NCBI RefSeq assembly: GCF_958431955.1
Contig: NZ_CAUASN010000001.1
Coordinates: 1 to 64,000 of the forward strand
Length of the DNA stretch: 64,000 nt
Direction of reading: 5' to 3'
DNA from: an uncultured Adlercreutzia sp.
Lineage (GTDB): Bacteria > Actinomycetota > Coriobacteriia > Coriobacteriales > Eggerthellaceae
Shown piece after piece: positions 63,982 through 64,000 of the stretch. Within the stretch, counting starts at the first letter, position 1, and each line of letters begins with the position of its first letter. Below the pieces are notes generated by a model. That model was not told the DNA's origin. It did not search any database and was given only the letters and a program-made list of their open reading frames with translations. The position numbers and the translations under genes were made by a program.

Positions 63982-64000
63982 CAGGTCGAAGTTCCCATGG

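Overview
The window is a 64 kb piece of a high-G+C actinobacterial chromosome centred on the replication origin. A Tat-exported fumarate-reductase-type flavoprotein, a LuxR regulator fused to a multi-pass membrane domain, anaerobic (class III) ribonucleotide reductase, and tRNAs with encoded CCA point to an anaerobic gut member of Coriobacteriia, most likely Eggerthellaceae. That assignment is inference from gene content; no database was searched.

Layout. 1-9.5 kb: the 5' part of nrdD with an NrdR box upstream, a homocysteine-methyltransferase-fold protein that appears to lack its zinc cysteines, a gene-free stretch with orphan plus-strand terminators, a protein with a Cys-rich tail, a tandem YhgE/Pip membrane pair, and a PIN/RelB-type toxin-antitoxin pair with a palindromic operator. 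9.5-19.1 kb: flavoprotein, small lipoprotein, membrane LuxR regulator, cysE, an MFS transporter fused to two CBS domains, a CNNM/CorC-type protein, and an amidohydrolase. 19.2-26.4 kb: two tRNA-Ser genes, a parvulin-type lipoprotein, typA, a membrane J-domain protein, a TraX-like protein, an Rpn-type nuclease and a small membrane protein. 26.5-40.1 kb: seven minus-strand genes for cell-surface proteins, including a SipW-type signal peptidase, two TasA/camelysin-like proteins and four larger surface proteins (397, 289, 1233 and about 1762 residues). This is the most system-like part of the window.

40.3-64 kb is the origin region: tRNA-Ala, tRNA-Ile, a DUF151 nuclease, then gyrA, gyrB, recF and dnaN on the minus strand. 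An A+T-rich region with TTTTCCAC-type repeats follows, then a GHKL-ATPase/winged-helix gene and dnaA on the plus strand. A second intergenic region with inverted TTTTCCACC boxes precedes rpmH-rnpA-yidD-yidC-jag-rsmG-parA-parB. rlmN, ddl, an unknown membrane protein and a DnaQ-DinG helicase close the window. dnaA faces away from dnaN and is co-oriented with rpmH, unlike the common order in which dnaA and dnaN are co-directional. Six parS-like sites (four of them perfect 16-mers) lie between 40.4 and 58.1 kb, and two of these form the stems of intrinsic terminators.

Genes left of about 48.9 kb are mostly on the minus strand and genes right of 49.6 kb mostly on the plus strand, as expected for leading-strand bias away from an origin at 48.9-52.8 kb. 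No insertion sequence, rRNA or CRISPR array was seen.
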